Source: Archangium lipolyticum (GTDB taxonomy: Bacteria > Myxococcota > Myxococcia > Myxococcales > Myxococcaceae). From it: a stretch of DNA of 64,000 nt. The notes beneath the pieces are model-generated. The model was given only the letters and a program-made list of their open reading frames with translations. It did no database searches and had not been told where the DNA came from. How positions within the stretch are numbered: the stretch's first letter is position 1; every line of letters begins with the position of its first letter. Both the position numbers and the translations under genes were made by a program. The DNA lies in contig NZ_JANKBZ010000010.1 in assembly GCF_024623785.1 (NCBI RefSeq), forward strand, positions 248,001 through 312,000. The letters are read 5' to 3'. Positions 17,022 through 25,708 of this stretch are shown here, piece by piece.

Positions 17022-17945
17022 ATGAGGATTACACGAGCCATCGTCATCGAGCCGGGTGCCGCCGGGCGCCGCAAGCTGAAGGAGGGCCTGGAGAAGGCGG
17101 GACTCGGGGTGTCCGCCGTGGCGGGGTGGGAGGAGGCACAGGGCCGGGCCCAGCTGGTGGTGCTGGGCCCCACGGTGGAGAGGCCGGCCCAGGTGGCGCG
17201 CGCGGTGCGGGAGCAGCTTCCGCAGGCGCTCGTGCTGGCCGCCCAGGAGAAGCCCGGGAAGGCCAGCTTCGCGGAGGGCGTCCTTCCGCTCCCCGTCTCT
17301 CCGAAGGATCTACGGGTGCGCCTGCCCGAGCTGGTGAAGCTGCGGACGCTCACCCGCGGCCCGTCCGTGCGCAAGGCGCGCCGGGAGCGCTCCGCGTCCG
17401 CTCCCGAGACGGTGCGCACCTCGGGAGAGGCGCTGTTGGATCCGCTCACCCAATTCTACGCCTTCGCGCACTTCAAGGACTTCGTCTTCGTCGAGGTGAA
17501 GCGCTCGCGGCGCCACGGGCTGCCGCTGGCCCTCGCGCTGGTGGCCTTCGATCCGTTCGAGGTGCGGGTGGGCCGTGAGCTGCGCGAGCAGCTGCATGGA
17601 GGCCTGGCGCTCGCCATCCGGCGCTCCCTGCGCGACACGGACTACCCGGTGCAGTACTCGGCGGATCGGGTGCTGCTGCTGCTTCCCCACACGGACTTGG
17701 CCGGAGCCCACACCGTGGCCCGCCGCGTCTGCGAGCGCGTGGCCCGCTCCAGTCTCACCTTCGACGACAAGGTCATCCACCCCACCGTGTCCGTGGGGCT
17801 GGCCGCGCTCGCTCCGGGGCGGGAGCTGTCCTTCTCCGATCTCATCCGCCAGGCCCAGAACTCCTTGGAGTCGGCCCGGTCCGCTGGCGGCAACCGCGTG
17901 GAGATGCTCGCGGAGACGCCGGGACTGGAGATCGAGGGGACGTAG
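17022..17945 (+). CDS. Degenerate GGDEF-domain protein with receiver-like N-terminus
   Basis: The start ATG 17022 (MRITRAIVIEPG) has the ribosome site GGAGAGGTGGGA; 307 residues. Residues 1-110 resemble a receiver fold but lack the phosphorylatable Asp. Residues about 140-300 align with a GGDEF domain (DPLTQFYAFAHFKDF, ending TVSVGLAAL and SLESARSAGGNRVEML), but the signature is YSADRVLLLLP instead of 'RYGGDEFxxLLP', so cyclase activity is not expected. It may bind GTP or c-di-GMP or act as a scaffold. It converges on an intact FHA-GGDEF gene with a palindromic repeat between. Confidence 0.8.
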   Translation: MRITRAIVIEPGAAGRRKLKEGLEKAGLGVSAVAGWEEAQGRAQLVVLGPTVERPAQVARAVREQLPQALVLAAQEKPGKASFAEGVLPLPVSPKDLRVRLPELVKLRTLTRGPSVRKARRERSASAPETVRTSGEALLDPLTQFYAFAHFKDFVFVEVKRSRRHGLPLALALVAFDPFEVRVGRELREQLHGGLALAIRRSLRDTDYPVQYSADRVLLLLPHTDLAGAHTVARRVCERVARSSLTFDDKVIHPTVSVGLAALAPGRELSFSDLIRQAQNSLESARSAGGNRVEMLAETPGLEIEGT

Positions 17946-17979
17946 ACCCTCACCCCGACCCTCTCCCAGGGGGAGAGGG
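17945..17979 (+). repeat. Palindromic intergenic repeat, copy 4
   Basis: ACCCTCACCCCGACCCTCTC then AGGGGGAGAGGG, located between the stops of two convergent GGDEF genes. Confidence 0.8.
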
Positions 17980-17985
17980 CCTGAC

Positions 17986-18903
17986 TCACGGACCGCTGAT
18001 GGCCTTGCCGTCCACGCGGTTGCGGCCCGCGCGCTTGGCCCGGTAGAGGTACTTGTCCGCTGCGGCGATGATGTCCTCCGCCTGCGCGAAGTCCGAGTCG
18101 TGCAGCGTGGCCACGCCCAGGCTGATCGTCACCTTGATGGGCGTGCCCGCGAAGATGAAGTCCGTGCGGTCCACCGCCACCCGGCAGCGCTCGGCGCACG
18201 ACAGGGCCTGCTCCTCACCGGACTCGCGCAGCATCAGGGCGAACTCCTCGCCTCCGTAGCGCGCGAACAGGTCCTCCGTGCGGATGGTGTCGCTCACCCG
18301 CTGCGCGATGCGCGCCAGCACGTAGTCGCCGGCCGGGTGCCCGTACACATCGTTGATCTTCTTGAAGTAATCCACGTCGAACATCACCAGGGACAGGGCC
18401 ACCCGGTGGCGCAGGCAGTACGCGAACTCCTTGCGCAGCGTGTCGAGGAAGAACTTCTTGTTGTACAGGCGCGTCAGCCCGTCCCGCGTGGCCGACTCGT
18501 AGATGCTGCGCTGGTAGGCCTCCTCCAGCTGATCCTGGATGGAGAACTTGAGCACCGTGTTGGAGCCGATCTGGATCTTGTCGCCGTCGTACAGCGGCGC
18601 GGCGCTCACCTTCAGCCCGTTGAGGAACGTGCCGTTGGTGCTGCCCAGATCCACCAGCTGGAAGCGCCCATCCCCGAGCGACACCACCTTCGCGTGCTTG
18701 CGCGAGATGCCATCGTCCTCGACCTGGAACTGCGCCTCCGTGCTTCGGCCGAGCACCGTCTCCGATCGATCCAGCTTGAACATCCGGCCGATGCCCGCCG
18801 GAGACTTCGTGCTGATGACGATCAGATACGCGCTCTGCTGCTGTGGCGCCGCGGCACCCAGCAGGTCCGAAATCGAATGGACGGCGGTCTTCTCGTCGGA
18901 CAT
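17986..18903 (-). CDS. FHA-GGDEF diguanylate cyclase
   Basis: The likely start is ATG 18903 (MSDEKTAVHS); an ATG 4 codons upstream is also possible. The protein has 305 residues. The FHA domain has VLGRSTEAQFQVEDDGISRK and GSTNGTFLNG, the phosphothreonine-binding residues of the fold. The GGDEF domain carries an intact A-site (RYGGEEFAL) and an I-site RTED exactly five residues before it, so product-inhibited c-di-GMP synthesis is expected. No membrane segment. The FHA domain probably links it to a Ser/Thr kinase partner, none of which is in the window. Confidence 0.93.
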   Translation of the reverse strand: MSDEKTAVHSISDLLGAAAPQQQSAYLIVISTKSPAGIGRMFKLDRSETVLGRSTEAQFQVEDDGISRKHAKVVSLGDGRFQLVDLGSTNGTFLNGLKVSAAPLYDGDKIQIGSNTVLKFSIQDQLEEAYQRSIYESATRDGLTRLYNKKFFLDTLRKEFAYCLRHRVALSLVMFDVDYFKKINDVYGHPAGDYVLARIAQRVSDTIRTEDLFARYGGEEFALMLRESGEEQALSCAERCRVAVDRTDFIFAGTPIKVTISLGVATLHDSDFAQAEDIIAAADKYLYRAKRAGRNRVDGKAISGP

Positions 18904-18979
18904 CGTGCCCCCCATCTTATGGGCCGGAGATGATTACCAGCAAGCAGGCCTCGGACCGGACGCCCACGGATGGTCGCTC

Positions 18980-20023
18980 CTAACGCGCGCGTTTCGAGTT
19001 TTTGGCCGGGCGCTCCTGAACGGCTGGAGGGCGCTCGGTCATCTCCCCGACAATTGGCGTCTGGATGAAGCGTGCCAGCGCCTCCCTGTTCCGGTGGTAG
19101 GCGAGCCCCTGCATCAGCTTCACCAGCGCCGCCGAGGGCGTCATGTCGCCCCCGCTCAGCGCCCCCTCCGCGAGTGCCGCCGCCCCGGACTCGTAGAGCG
19201 TGAGGTCCACCCCATTGCGGTGCGCCTGGCTCACCACCACCACCGGCACCTCGCGCTCGCGGGCCTGCCGGAAGAGCGGGAGCAGCGAGCGCCCGAGCGC
19301 CGGGTCGATGGGGACATTGCCCGCGCCATAGGCCTCCACCACCAGGCCGCGCACGTGGGGCAGCAGGGCCAGGGGCAGGGCGGGATCCAACCCCGGGAAG
19401 ACCTTGAGCAGGAAGACGCGGGGCTCCAGCTTCTCGCGCAGGCGGAAGGGCCCCTTCTGTCGCAGACCCGGCGCGAAGGTGGCATCCACTCCGAGTATGC
19501 CCAGCAGGGGGCAGTTGGGGCTCTCGAAAGCGTCGTACTCGGACACCTTCACCTTGCGGGTGCGGTTGCCGCGGTAGAGGTGGGAGTCGAAGCAGATGCT
19601 CACCTCGGGAGGCCCCTGGAGGGCGGAGAGCACCGCGTCGATGAGGTTGAGCCGCGCGTCCGAGCGGATTTCACCCAGGGGCCGCTGCGAGCCCGTCATC
19701 ACCACCGGCTTGGGCAGCCCGGGCAGCATGAAGGAGAGGGCGCTCGCGGTGTGGGCGAGCGTGTCCGTGCCGTGCGTCACCACGGCGCCGTCGAAGTCCG
19801 GCAGCCGGCGGTGGAGGTGCTCGGCGAGCCGGCTCCACAGCTCCGGCTGCATCTCCGAGCTGTCCAGGTTGGAGAAGAGCTCCAGCTCGATGTCGGCGAG
19901 CTGGAAGAGCTCGGGGCAGCGGCGCTCGAGCGTCTTGAAGAAGGCGGCGGGACGCAGGGCGGACGGGCGGCCTCCGGCCATTCCCAGGGTGCCGCCGGTA
20001 TGCAGCAGGAGGATTCGGGGCAT
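18980..20023 (-). CDS. ansA: L-asparaginase, type I-like
   Basis: The 347-residue protein has no signal peptide and begins MPRILLLHTGGTLGMAGG with the first catalytic Thr in TGGT. The second catalytic loop THGTDTLAHTASALSFML contains the Thr-Asp pair. The Lys-equivalent region and the C-terminal NGVDLTLYESGAAAL are present. Hydrolyses asparagine to aspartate and ammonia in the cytoplasm. It stands alone, divergent from the DsbA-like operon. The tail is Lys/Arg-rich and poorly conserved. Confidence 0.93.
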   Translation of the reverse strand: MPRILLLHTGGTLGMAGGRPSALRPAAFFKTLERRCPELFQLADIELELFSNLDSSEMQPELWSRLAEHLHRRLPDFDGAVVTHGTDTLAHTASALSFMLPGLPKPVVMTGSQRPLGEIRSDARLNLIDAVLSALQGPPEVSICFDSHLYRGNRTRKVKVSEYDAFESPNCPLLGILGVDATFAPGLRQKGPFRLREKLEPRVFLLKVFPGLDPALPLALLPHVRGLVVEAYGAGNVPIDPALGRSLLPLFRQAREREVPVVVVSQAHRNGVDLTLYESGAAALAEGALSGGDMTPSAALVKLMQGLAYHRNREALARFIQTPIVGEMTERPPAVQERPAKNSKRAR

Positions 20024-20093
20024 ATCGCGGGGCCCCTCCCTCGCAGAGCCGGGGTTGCTTTACAAGCCCCGCGCGCATCGCTAAGACCGGCCC

Positions 20094-21074
20094 GTGCTCC
20101 CTGCCCGTTTCAATCGAGTCCTCCTGGCGCTCTCCGTGGCGCTGCTGGCCGCTGCTTGTTCCAAGAGCTCCGAGGCCGCCGCTCCGCCCCAGGCCGCCGC
20201 CCCCAAGCCTGCCGCCCCGGCTCCGAGCGCGCCTCCCCCGGCCGCCGCTCCGGCCCGCGGTGGCGACGTGCTCTCCGGGATTCCGGGCATGGACTTCTCC
20301 GCGCTGCCGCCCGCCGCGAAGCGCGAGCTGTCCACCGTCCTCACCGATGAGTTCTGCTACTGCGGCTGCCCCCACACCCTGGGCCAGTGCCTGAAGGGGC
20401 ACACCACCTGCCAGCACGGCAAGCGCATGGCCCGTCTGGCGGCGAAGCAGGCCGCCGCGGGCGTGCCGGCCACGGAGATCATCGTCGCGCTCTCCGAGTA
20501 CTACGCCTCCTTCCGCGCCCCCCGGAAGACGCTCGAGGTGGACCCGCGCATGTGCATGGGCGACCCCAAGGCCCAGGTGACGCTGGTGGAGTTCTTCGAC
20601 TTCGAGTGCCCCTACTGCGGCAAGGCCCGCCCGCTGCTGGAGGCCTTCGCGAAGAAGAACGCCAGCCGGGTGCGCATGTGCGCCGTGCCGTTCCCCCTGC
20701 CCATGCACCCCAACGCCATTCCCGCCGGCCAGGCGGCCATGTGGGCGCGTGACCAGGGCAAGTACTGGGAGATGCACGACGCCCTCTTCGAGAACGCGCA
20801 GAACCTGTCGCCCGCGCGCATCGTGGAGATCGCCAACAAGCTGGGGCTCAAGGGCGCGGACCTGCAGAAGGCGCTCCAGGCCGGCACCTACGCGAAGGAA
20901 GTGGAGAAGTACAAGAACCTGGGCCAGGCGGCCAACATCCACGGCACGCCCAGCCTCTTCTTCAACGGCCGCTCCTACGACGCCAACATGGGCCTCACCG
21001 AGGACGCGCTCACCCACACCCTGGAGGACGAGCTCGAGTGGCGCGCGAACAAGAACGCGTGGGCCGCCGACTGA
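20094..21074 (+). CDS. DsbA/thioredoxin-fold lipoprotein with N-terminal Cys-rich domain
   Basis: It starts at GTG 20094. A lipobox (LLAAAC, Cys20) indicates an outer- or inner-membrane lipoprotein. An Ala/Pro linker is followed by a Cys-rich segment FCYCGCPHTLGQCLKGHTTC, reminiscent of CcmH-type thiol motifs. The thioredoxin-fold domain comes next, with active site FECPYCGKARPLLEAF (CPYC) and the cis-Pro loop IHGTPSLFFNG. A DsbA_2/NhaA-fused-type domain in length. It probably handles disulfides in the periplasm, including haem-lyase-like substrates. First of a three-gene run with the DUF4388 gene and truD. Confidence 0.88.
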   Translation: MLPARFNRVLLALSVALLAAACSKSSEAAAPPQAAAPKPAAPAPSAPPPAAAPARGGDVLSGIPGMDFSALPPAAKRELSTVLTDEFCYCGCPHTLGQCLKGHTTCQHGKRMARLAAKQAAAGVPATEIIVALSEYYASFRAPRKTLEVDPRMCMGDPKAQVTLVEFFDFECPYCGKARPLLEAFAKKNASRVRMCAVPFPLPMHPNAIPAGQAAMWARDQGKYWEMHDALFENAQNLSPARIVEIANKLGLKGADLQKALQAGTYAKEVEKYKNLGQAANIHGTPSLFFNGRSYDANMGLTEDALTHTLEDELEWRANKNAWAAD

Positions 21075-21081
21075 TGGCGCC

Positions 21082-22488
21082 ATGAGCCAACGCTTCCGCA
21101 TCGACGGCTCCCAGCTCGTCCCCGACGAGCGTCAGGGTGCGCAGCAGCCCTCCCCGCTGGTGGGCCGCACGGGCTCGTACGTGCTGCAGCCCACCTCGCC
21201 GGATCTGCTCGTCTTCTCGCGCACCCCCGCAGAGGGCGGCGCGCTGGCCGCTCCGCGCGTGGTGCTGTCCGGGGACGCGGCTGGCTTCCCGTTGTCGGAC
21301 CTCATCGCCTTCCTCAGCCAGGCGCGCTGGAGCGGCGTCGTCCGCGTGCAGGCGCCCGGCGGTGAGCGCTCCGTCATCCTGCGCGAGGGCGAGGTGCGCG
21401 GCGCCACCTCGGATGTGGTGGCGGACCGGCTGGGCGAGGTGCTCGTCCGGCTGGGCTACGTGGACCGGCCCCAGCTGGAGACCGTGCTGCGCGAGCAGCC
21501 TCCCTCGAAGATCGGCCGCACCCTGGTGGAGCGCGGCCTGCTTCAGGCGCACGACCTGTTCAAGTGCGTCACCCACCAGGTGAGCGAGATCTTCCACGCC
21601 ATCGTCCTGTGCCGCGAGGGCAGCTTCTTCCTCGTGGACCAGCCGGTGGAGGACAAGCTCGGCCACAACATCCAGCTGTCCACGCAGAGCCTGCTGATGG
21701 ACAGCATCCGGAAGATCGACGAGCTGGCGCACTTCCGCAAGCGCATCCCCCACAGCCGCCTGTACGTGCTGCGCAAGGGGCAGATGAACGCCAAGCTGGA
21801 CGCGGATGAGGACAAGGTGCTGGCGCTGGTGGACGGCCGCCGCACATTGCTGGACCTGGGCCAGGCCGCCCGGCTGTCCGAGTTCGACGTCACCAAGGTC
21901 GTCTACGGCCTGTTGGAGGGCGGCTTCGTGCAGCTGTCCGACAAGCCCATGGGTGGCACGGCGCAGTCGCTGTCCGGCCTCCCCGCGGTGCGCCCGAAGA
22001 CCTTCATGGGCATTCCCGTGGTGCGCCCGTCCTCCACCGGCCTGCCGGCGGTGCGGGTGTCACAGTCCGGGCTGCGCGCCATCACCCAGTCGGCCACGCA
22101 GACCCCGGTGCTGGACGTGCGCGAGGTGGTGCGCGTCTTCAACCGCATCTTCCGGGAGATCGCCTCCGAGGTGTCCAAGCAGGGTCTGGCGCGTGAGTTC
22201 ATCGCCTCGGCCAACGCCGCGCTCTCGGGCCAGGCGCTGTCCTCGTCGCCCGTGCTGGCGGGGCTGGCCTTCGCTCAGGACGGGAGCCTGCCGGATGTCC
22301 GGCTGGTCGAGTCCTACGAGCGCTACCGCGCCTCGCTGGGGCCGGAGCCGCTCGCCGCCTTCCGGCAGGCGCTCAGCGACGTCATGTTCTTCCTCCTCTT
22401 CCAGGCCGGTGAGCTGCTCGAGTCTCGCGCGGACGAGGACCTCGCCCGGCGCGTGAAGGACATGCTCGCCACGCTCGGCGGGTCATGA
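21082..22488 (+). CDS. DUF4388 (PATAN) domain signalling protein
   Basis: The 468-residue protein starts at ATG 21082, 7 bp after the DsbA-like stop. The N-terminal DUF4388 region has GFPLSDLIAFLSQARWSGVV and GERSVILREGEVRGATSD. A helical block similar to winged-helix pairs (LGEVLVRLGYVDRPQLETVL) follows. The middle has a repeated linker with GLPAVRP, GIPVVRP and GLPAVRV units (about 290-335). DUF4388 proteins occur in receiver and GTPase signalling sets in delta-proteobacteria. No enzymatic motif is seen. Its last 4 bases overlap truD. Confidence 0.8.
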   Translation: MSQRFRIDGSQLVPDERQGAQQPSPLVGRTGSYVLQPTSPDLLVFSRTPAEGGALAAPRVVLSGDAAGFPLSDLIAFLSQARWSGVVRVQAPGGERSVILREGEVRGATSDVVADRLGEVLVRLGYVDRPQLETVLREQPPSKIGRTLVERGLLQAHDLFKCVTHQVSEIFHAIVLCREGSFFLVDQPVEDKLGHNIQLSTQSLLMDSIRKIDELAHFRKRIPHSRLYVLRKGQMNAKLDADEDKVLALVDGRRTLLDLGQAARLSEFDVTKVVYGLLEGGFVQLSDKPMGGTAQSLSGLPAVRPKTFMGIPVVRPSSTGLPAVRVSQSGLRAITQSATQTPVLDVREVVRVFNRIFREIASEVSKQGLAREFIASANAALSGQALSSSPVLAGLAFAQDGSLPDVRLVESYERYRASLGPEPLAAFRQALSDVMFFLLFQAGELLESRADEDLARRVKDMLATLGGS

Positions 22489-23507
22489 GCGACGCTCGGC
22501 TCCCCCGGCTGACGGAGGACGTGCCGGGGTGCGGTGGCGCCTTCAAGCTCGTCCCCGAGGACTTCGAGGTGGAGGAGCTCCCCGCCTACCAGCCCTCGGG
22601 GGAGGGGGAGCACCTGTACCTCTGGGTGGAGAAGCGCGGCCGGGACACCCGCGAGCTGGTGCGTGCCCTGGCCACCGCGCTGGGCGTGGACGAGGGAGAC
22701 GTGGGAGTGGCCGGCATGAAGGACCGGCAGGCCATCACCCGGCAGCTGCTCTCCGTGCCGGCAAAGGCCGAGCCGCGTGTCCCGGACTTCTCGCTGGAGG
22801 GCGTGCGCGTCCTGTGGACCCGGCGCCATGGCAACAAGCTGCGCACCGGGCACCTGCGGGGGAACCGCTTCCGGCTGCGCCTGAGGGGCGTGCGGGACGT
22901 GGGCGCGGCGCGCGAGAGCTTCTCCCGGTTGAGCACCCGGGGCGTGCCCAACTACTTCGGCGAGCAGCGCTTCGGCCGCGACGGCGACAACGCGGACTTC
23001 GGCCGCCTGTTGGTGCTGGGCCAGCGGCTGCCGCGCCGGCCCGACAAGTTCCAGCGCAAGCTGTACCTCTCGGCCTTCCAGTCCCGCCTCTTCAACCGCG
23101 CCCTGGTGGACCGGCTGCGCGCGGGCACCTTCGACACGGCGCTCCTCGGGGACGTGCTGCGCAAGGAGGAGACGGGAGGCCTCTTCGTCTGCGAGTCGCC
23201 CGAGGTGGATGGGCCCCGCGCCGCCTCCTGGGAGGTGAGCCCCGCCGGGCCCCTCTTCGGGCCGAAGATGACGGCGTCCGCTCATGCCGTGGCCGAGGCC
23301 GAGGCGAAGCTGCTCGCCGATGAGGGTGTGACGCTGGACGACTTCAAGCGCGGGGGCGACGAGACCCAGGGCGGGCGCAGGCCCTACCGGGTGCGGCTCT
23401 CGAATCCGTCGCTCGAGGTGGAAGGGGAGGACGTGGTGCTCACCTTCGAGCTGCCCAAGGGCTCCTACGCCACCGAAGTGCTCCACGAGTTGCTCAAGGA
23501 CGGCTGA
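22485..23507 (+). CDS. truD: tRNA pseudouridine(13) synthase TruD
   Basis: The 340-residue protein has the TruD signature VAGMKDRQAITRQLLSVP with the catalytic Asp, GNRFRLRLRGV, the VPNYFGEQRFGRDGDNADFG loop and the terminal YATEVLHELLK. Makes pseudouridine at tRNA-Glu position 13. Translation is coupled to the preceding gene through an ATGA overlap. Length is normal for the family. Confidence 0.95.
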   Translation: MSDARLPRLTEDVPGCGGAFKLVPEDFEVEELPAYQPSGEGEHLYLWVEKRGRDTRELVRALATALGVDEGDVGVAGMKDRQAITRQLLSVPAKAEPRVPDFSLEGVRVLWTRRHGNKLRTGHLRGNRFRLRLRGVRDVGAARESFSRLSTRGVPNYFGEQRFGRDGDNADFGRLLVLGQRLPRRPDKFQRKLYLSAFQSRLFNRALVDRLRAGTFDTALLGDVLRKEETGGLFVCESPEVDGPRAASWEVSPAGPLFGPKMTASAHAVAEAEAKLLADEGVTLDDFKRGGDETQGGRRPYRVRLSNPSLEVEGEDVVLTFELPKGSYATEVLHELLKDG

Positions 23508-23582
23508 GGACCCTCACTCCCGTTGGAGTTCATGAGAGTCCCTGAAAAGGAAGAGGGTGCTCGCGGCCCGGAGGACGCGGCA

Positions 23583-23615
23583 CCCTCACCCCGACCCTCT
23601 CCCGGAGGGAGAGGG
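23583..23615 (+). repeat. Palindromic intergenic repeat, copy 5
   Basis: ACCCTCACCCCGACCCTCTC then CGGAGGGAGAGGG, ending 2 bp before the stop of the OmpA-like gene on the opposite strand. A partial copy of the first box also occurs near 23510. Confidence 0.8.
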
Positions 23616-23617
23616 GG

Positions 23618-25213
23618 TTACTGCTCGACGATGTTGAACTCGGTGCGGCGGTTCTCCGCGCGGCCCTTCGCCGTCCCGTTGGTGGCGATCGGCTTCTCCT
23701 CACCGTAGCCCACGGCCTCCATCCGGCCCGGGTCGATGCCGCGCTTGATGAGCTGCGCCATCACCGAGTCCGCCCGAGCCTGGGACACCTTCAGGTTGAC
23801 CAGGTCCTTGCCCAGCGAGTCCGTGTGGCCCTCGATGCGGATCTTCTTGATGCTCGGCATGTCGAGCAGCACCTGCGCCACGTCGTCGAGGACGGCGAAG
23901 CTCTCCTTGCCGATGATCTTCGCCGAGCCGGAAGCGAACTTGATCTGCTTCTTGATCTCGACCTTGTTCTTCTTGACGACGACCATCTTGTACTTCTTGG
24001 CGCACCCGCGCTCGTCCTTCACGCCGGGCTCGTCCGGGCACACGTCCACGCGGTCCGGGATGCCGTCCCTGTCGGTATCCGGATCCGGGCAGCCACGCAT
24101 CTCCTTCGGACCGGCCTGCTCGGGGCACACGTCCATGCGGTCCACCAGACCGTCCTTGTCGGTGTCCGGATCCGGGCAGCCGCGCATCTCCTTGGTACCG
24201 GCCTGCTCGGGGCACACGTCCTGGCGATCCACGACCCCGTCGCCGTCCTTGTCGTCATCCGGGCAGCCGCCGTTCTCCAGCGGGCCGGACGTCACCGGGC
24301 AGCGGTCGATGCCATCGGGGATGCCGTCGGCGTCGTTGTCCAGGTCCGGGCAGCCGTCCTCGTCCTGGAAGCCGTCCTTGTCCTCGGGCTCCTCCGGGCA
24401 CTTGTCCTGCGAGTCCTCGACGGCGTCCCCGTCCTTGTCCGTCCGGGGGCAGCCCAGGTTCTGGATGGCACCCGCGGCGTCCGGGCACTTGTCCGCAGTG
24501 TCGATGAGGCCGTCCTGATCATTGTCCGGATCCGGGCAGCCGTCCTCGTCCTGGAAGCCGTCCTTGTCCTCGGGCTGGTCGCGGCACTTGTCGGCGTTGT
24601 CGGAGACCGAGTCGCCGTCGCTGTCCTTGGGCGCGTCCTCCGGGCAGCCCTGGTTGGACAGCGGGCCGGGCGTGAGCGGGCACTTGTCGTTGCCGTCCAG
24701 CACGTCGTCCTTGTCGTTGTCCGTCTCCGGGCAGCCGTCCGAGTCCTCGAAGCCGTCGCGGTCCTCGGCGCGGTCCGGGCAGGGATCGTCCTTGTCGAAG
24801 ATGCCGTCGCCGTCGGAGTCCCGCTCCTCGATCTGCACCACCACCTGCTGCGAGGGCTTGGGGGTGATCTCCACCTGGGTGGGCGACTGCGGGGTGGGGG
24901 TGTCCGGCTTCTCCTTGACCAGCACCTTCTGGGGCGCGCAGCTCTTGGAGGACTCGAGCGCCCGCTTGATGGCGGTCTCGGCGGTGCGGATGTGCACCGA
25001 GGCGCGGTAGCTGGTGCCCTGGCTCAGCTCGCCACGGGCGAAGTCGAGGTGGGCCTCGGCGGTGGCGAGCTCCACCGGGGCACAGCGCATGGCGCCACTG
25101 CGGCGCGCGCGCTCGATGTCGGCCTGGATGACCTCGGAGTCCGCGCGGACCTTGTTACCACTCACGCAGGCCACGGAGAGCAGGAGCAGCGAGGAGGCGA
25201 AGAGACGTCGCAT
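23618..25213 (-). CDS. OmpA-family lipoprotein with thrombospondin type-3 calcium repeats
   Basis: The 531-residue protein has a lipobox (LLLSVAC, Cys16). A helical N-terminal region (residues 25-105) is similar to the DUF4398 gene upstream. About ten TSP3 repeats follow (residues about 130-400), of the form DxDxDGxxDxxDxCP, which bind calcium. A C-terminal OmpA peptidoglycan-binding domain contains IRIEGHTDSLGKDLVN and SQARADSVMAQLIKRGID. It tethers the outer membrane to peptidoglycan and makes a long calcium-stiffened rod. Co-directional with the DUF4398 lipoprotein just upstream. Confidence 0.93.
   Translation of the reverse strand: MRRLFASSLLLLSVACVSGNKVRADSEVIQADIERARRSGAMRCAPVELATAEAHLDFARGELSQGTSYRASVHIRTAETAIKRALESSKSCAPQKVLVKEKPDTPTPQSPTQVEITPKPSQQVVVQIEERDSDGDGIFDKDDPCPDRAEDRDGFEDSDGCPETDNDKDDVLDGNDKCPLTPGPLSNQGCPEDAPKDSDGDSVSDNADKCRDQPEDKDGFQDEDGCPDPDNDQDGLIDTADKCPDAAGAIQNLGCPRTDKDGDAVEDSQDKCPEEPEDKDGFQDEDGCPDLDNDADGIPDGIDRCPVTSGPLENGGCPDDDKDGDGVVDRQDVCPEQAGTKEMRGCPDPDTDKDGLVDRMDVCPEQAGPKEMRGCPDPDTDRDGIPDRVDVCPDEPGVKDERGCAKKYKMVVVKKNKVEIKKQIKFASGSAKIIGKESFAVLDDVAQVLLDMPSIKKIRIEGHTDSLGKDLVNLKVSQARADSVMAQLIKRGIDPGRMEAVGYGEEKPIATNGTAKGRAENRRTEFNIVEQ
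24020..24220. repeat. Tandem ~90-bp repeats inside the OmpA-TSP3 gene
   Basis: Two nearly identical units encode CPEQAGTKEMRGCPDPDTDK and CPEQAGPKEMRGCPDPDTDR, each followed by DGxxDRxDV. The DNA of the two copies is largely the same (for example CGCATCTCCTTxG with CCGGCCTGCTCGGGGCACAC), so one arose by recent duplication. Repeat number probably varies between strains. Confidence 0.75.
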
Positions 25214-25231
25214 CGGGAGGGGGCTCTCGCG

Positions 25232-25549
25232 TCAGGGGTTGGGGCTGGAAGGAGGAAGTTCTTCGCCGTTGGCGTTGGCCATGGCCCGCTGGCGGGCCTC
25301 GGCGGCGAAGCGGGCGGCCTTCTCCGCGAAGTCCACACCGGCCTGGTAGTCGGAGTAGCTGACTTCCTCGCGGGCCTTGTGGATGTAGAGGTTGGCGGCC
25401 GTCCACTCGTAGGGGGCCAGCTTCTCGGCGCCAGCGGTGCGCGCGGCCTGGATCTGCACCTCGGCATCCAACAGGTGCGAAGTGGACCTCACGGGACCAC
25501 AGCCGGCGAGGGCTCCCGCCGCAGCCACCAGTACCAGGAGTCGCTTCAT
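25232..25549 (-). CDS. DUF4398-type lipoprotein
   Basis: It starts at ATG 25549 (MKRLLVLVAAAGALAGC); 105 residues. A lipobox (GALAGC, Cys17) is followed by one helical hairpin: LLDAEVQIQAARTAGAEKLA, YEWTAANLYIHKAREEVSYS, YQAGVDFAEKAARFA. This matches the DUF4398 pattern also seen in the N-terminus of the OmpA-TSP3 protein downstream. Probably an envelope lipoprotein working with that OmpA protein; the two are 18 bp apart and likely co-transcribed. Confidence 0.8.
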   Translation of the reverse strand: MKRLLVLVAAAGALAGCGPVRSTSHLLDAEVQIQAARTAGAEKLAPYEWTAANLYIHKAREEVSYSDYQAGVDFAEKAARFAAEARQRAMANANGEELPPSSPNP

Positions 25550-25708
25550 GGGAGGGGCCTCGGGATAAGGGCTGGAAGACACTGGCCCCGGTCGTATCAA
25601 TCGCGTCGGGGAGGGTCAAGAATCGGGCACTCCCACATCTCCGAGGGAGGGAGCGGGCCGGGACGGGGTTTTGACAGCCCGGCGCGGGGCTTGTCATCGT
25701 GGCCGGCC

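Noticed and set aside
24000-24800. CRISPR-like regular repeats
   Set aside because: The periodic DNA is the coding sequence of TSP3 calcium repeats, in frame and with diverged units.
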